A stretch of 64,000 nucleotides of DNA, taken from positions 310,001 to 374,000 of the forward strand of contig NZ_RAHT01000002.1 in NCBI RefSeq assembly GCF_004798935.1, read 5' to 3'. The stretch comes from Ningiella ruwaisensis. GTDB lineage: Bacteria > Pseudomonadota > Gammaproteobacteria > Enterobacterales > Alteromonadaceae. The notes below the pieces were generated by a model. It was not told the origin of the DNA, ran no database searches, and saw only the letters and a program-made list of their open reading frames with translations. The position numbers and the translations under genes are program-made. Positions within the stretch are counted from its first letter, which is position 1, and the number at the start of each line of letters is the position of its first letter. Below, piece by piece: positions 63,693-64,000 of the stretch.

Positions 63693-64000
63693 TTAGAAGC
63701 GGTAGTTTACACCTACACGCACTTCCCAAAGAGAAGGTCCACGGCTGATGGACTGCTCTGGCGCTGAGAAGTTGCTGTAAACAAACTGACCTTCTGGATT
63801 AACTTGAACATCAATTACATTTTCTCCAACAAATGAGAATTGACGATAGTCGCCCCATTCATCGTTTAACATATTGGTCAAGTTTTCAATTACGAAGAAA
63901 GCGCTTGCTTTGTGGCCTTCCATAAAGCCCGGCAACTGCTGTGAAATGCGTAAATCGGCTTTAATCCACCAATCTGCATTTACTGAGTTACGATTTACGT
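63693..64000 (-). CDS. TonB-dependent receptor, C-terminal end (cut by window end)
   Basis: About 100 residues of an open frame that continues past the window edge. The residues (WWIKADLRISQQLPGF, FFVIENLTNMLNDEWGDYRQ, WEVRVGVNYRF) match the last strands of large Oar/CarboxypepD_reg-type TonB receptors, ending in the phenylalanine typical of outer-membrane barrels. It is a separate gene from the receptor at 60.3-63.4 kb, with its own terminator. Confidence 0.75.
   Translation of the reverse strand, partial: VNRNSVNADWWIKADLRISQQLPGFMEGHKASAFFVIENLTNMLNDEWGDYRQFSFVGENVIDVQVNPEGQFVYSNFSAPEQSISRGPSLWEVRVGVNYRF

Overview
The window looks like chromosomal DNA from a marine Alteromonadales-type gammaproteobacterium (Alteromonas/Glaciecola-like, inferred from gene content, moderate GC and gene order). 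Reasons: a carboxynorspermidine dehydrogenase/decarboxylase pair, large TonB-dependent receptors, a secreted sulfatase, an XrtA/PEP-CTERM type sensor kinase (PrsK), and two gene neighbourhoods whose order matches E. coli and its relatives. I found no rRNA, tRNA, CRISPR, phage or IS genes.

Layout. 1-3.3 kb: the 5' part of prsK, a ketoacyl-ACP synthase III homologue and an OxyR-type regulator. 3.4-14.5 kb: a phosphate block with a Pit transporter, phoU-pstB-pstA-pstC (no pstS), then a GcvR-like ACT protein, polyphosphate kinase and exopolyphosphatase. 14.5-19.8 kb: tkt-epd-pgk-class I aldolase, with metK diverging from it behind a MetJ-type operator. 21.4-31.9 kb: M48 lipoprotein protease, MscS, rsmE-gshB-yqgE-ruvX, a DUF2007 protein, pilT-pilU, yggS-proC-yggT and a DUF4426 protein. 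This is the ancestral metK-to-yggT neighbourhood of gammaproteobacteria. 31.9-33.1 kb: a dense repeat zone around a glutathione S-transferase gene. 33.1-43.6 kb: yaaA, tal-pgi, a DUF3545 gene, thpR, ung and the thrABC operon with a leader peptide and attenuator, matching the E. coli thr-yaaA-talB neighbourhood. The repeat zone therefore sits at the junction of two conserved blocks.

43.7-64 kb is more accessory: a RES/Xre toxin-antitoxin pair, a GNAT acetyltransferase, a sulfatase facing a secreted beta-propeller-like protein, a DUF3137-LemA-aceK run, a MAPEG protein, a two-component system, a DUF3833 plus chalcone-isomerase-like pair, a PLP desulfhydrase-like enzyme, the norspermidine/spermidine genes and two TonB-dependent receptors, the last cut by the window end.

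The most notable non-coding signal is a family of four structured repeats (about 2.23, 32.02, 32.97 and 58.85 kb). Each has two inner hairpins, most with ATGGAY loops, closed by a long outer stem whose sequence differs at every locus while pairing is kept. This fits my recollection of the TwoAYGGAY RNA motif. The copy at 32.0 kb is embedded in a composite array of about 40-bp units, direct on its left and inverted on its right, which I could not match to anything known to me.
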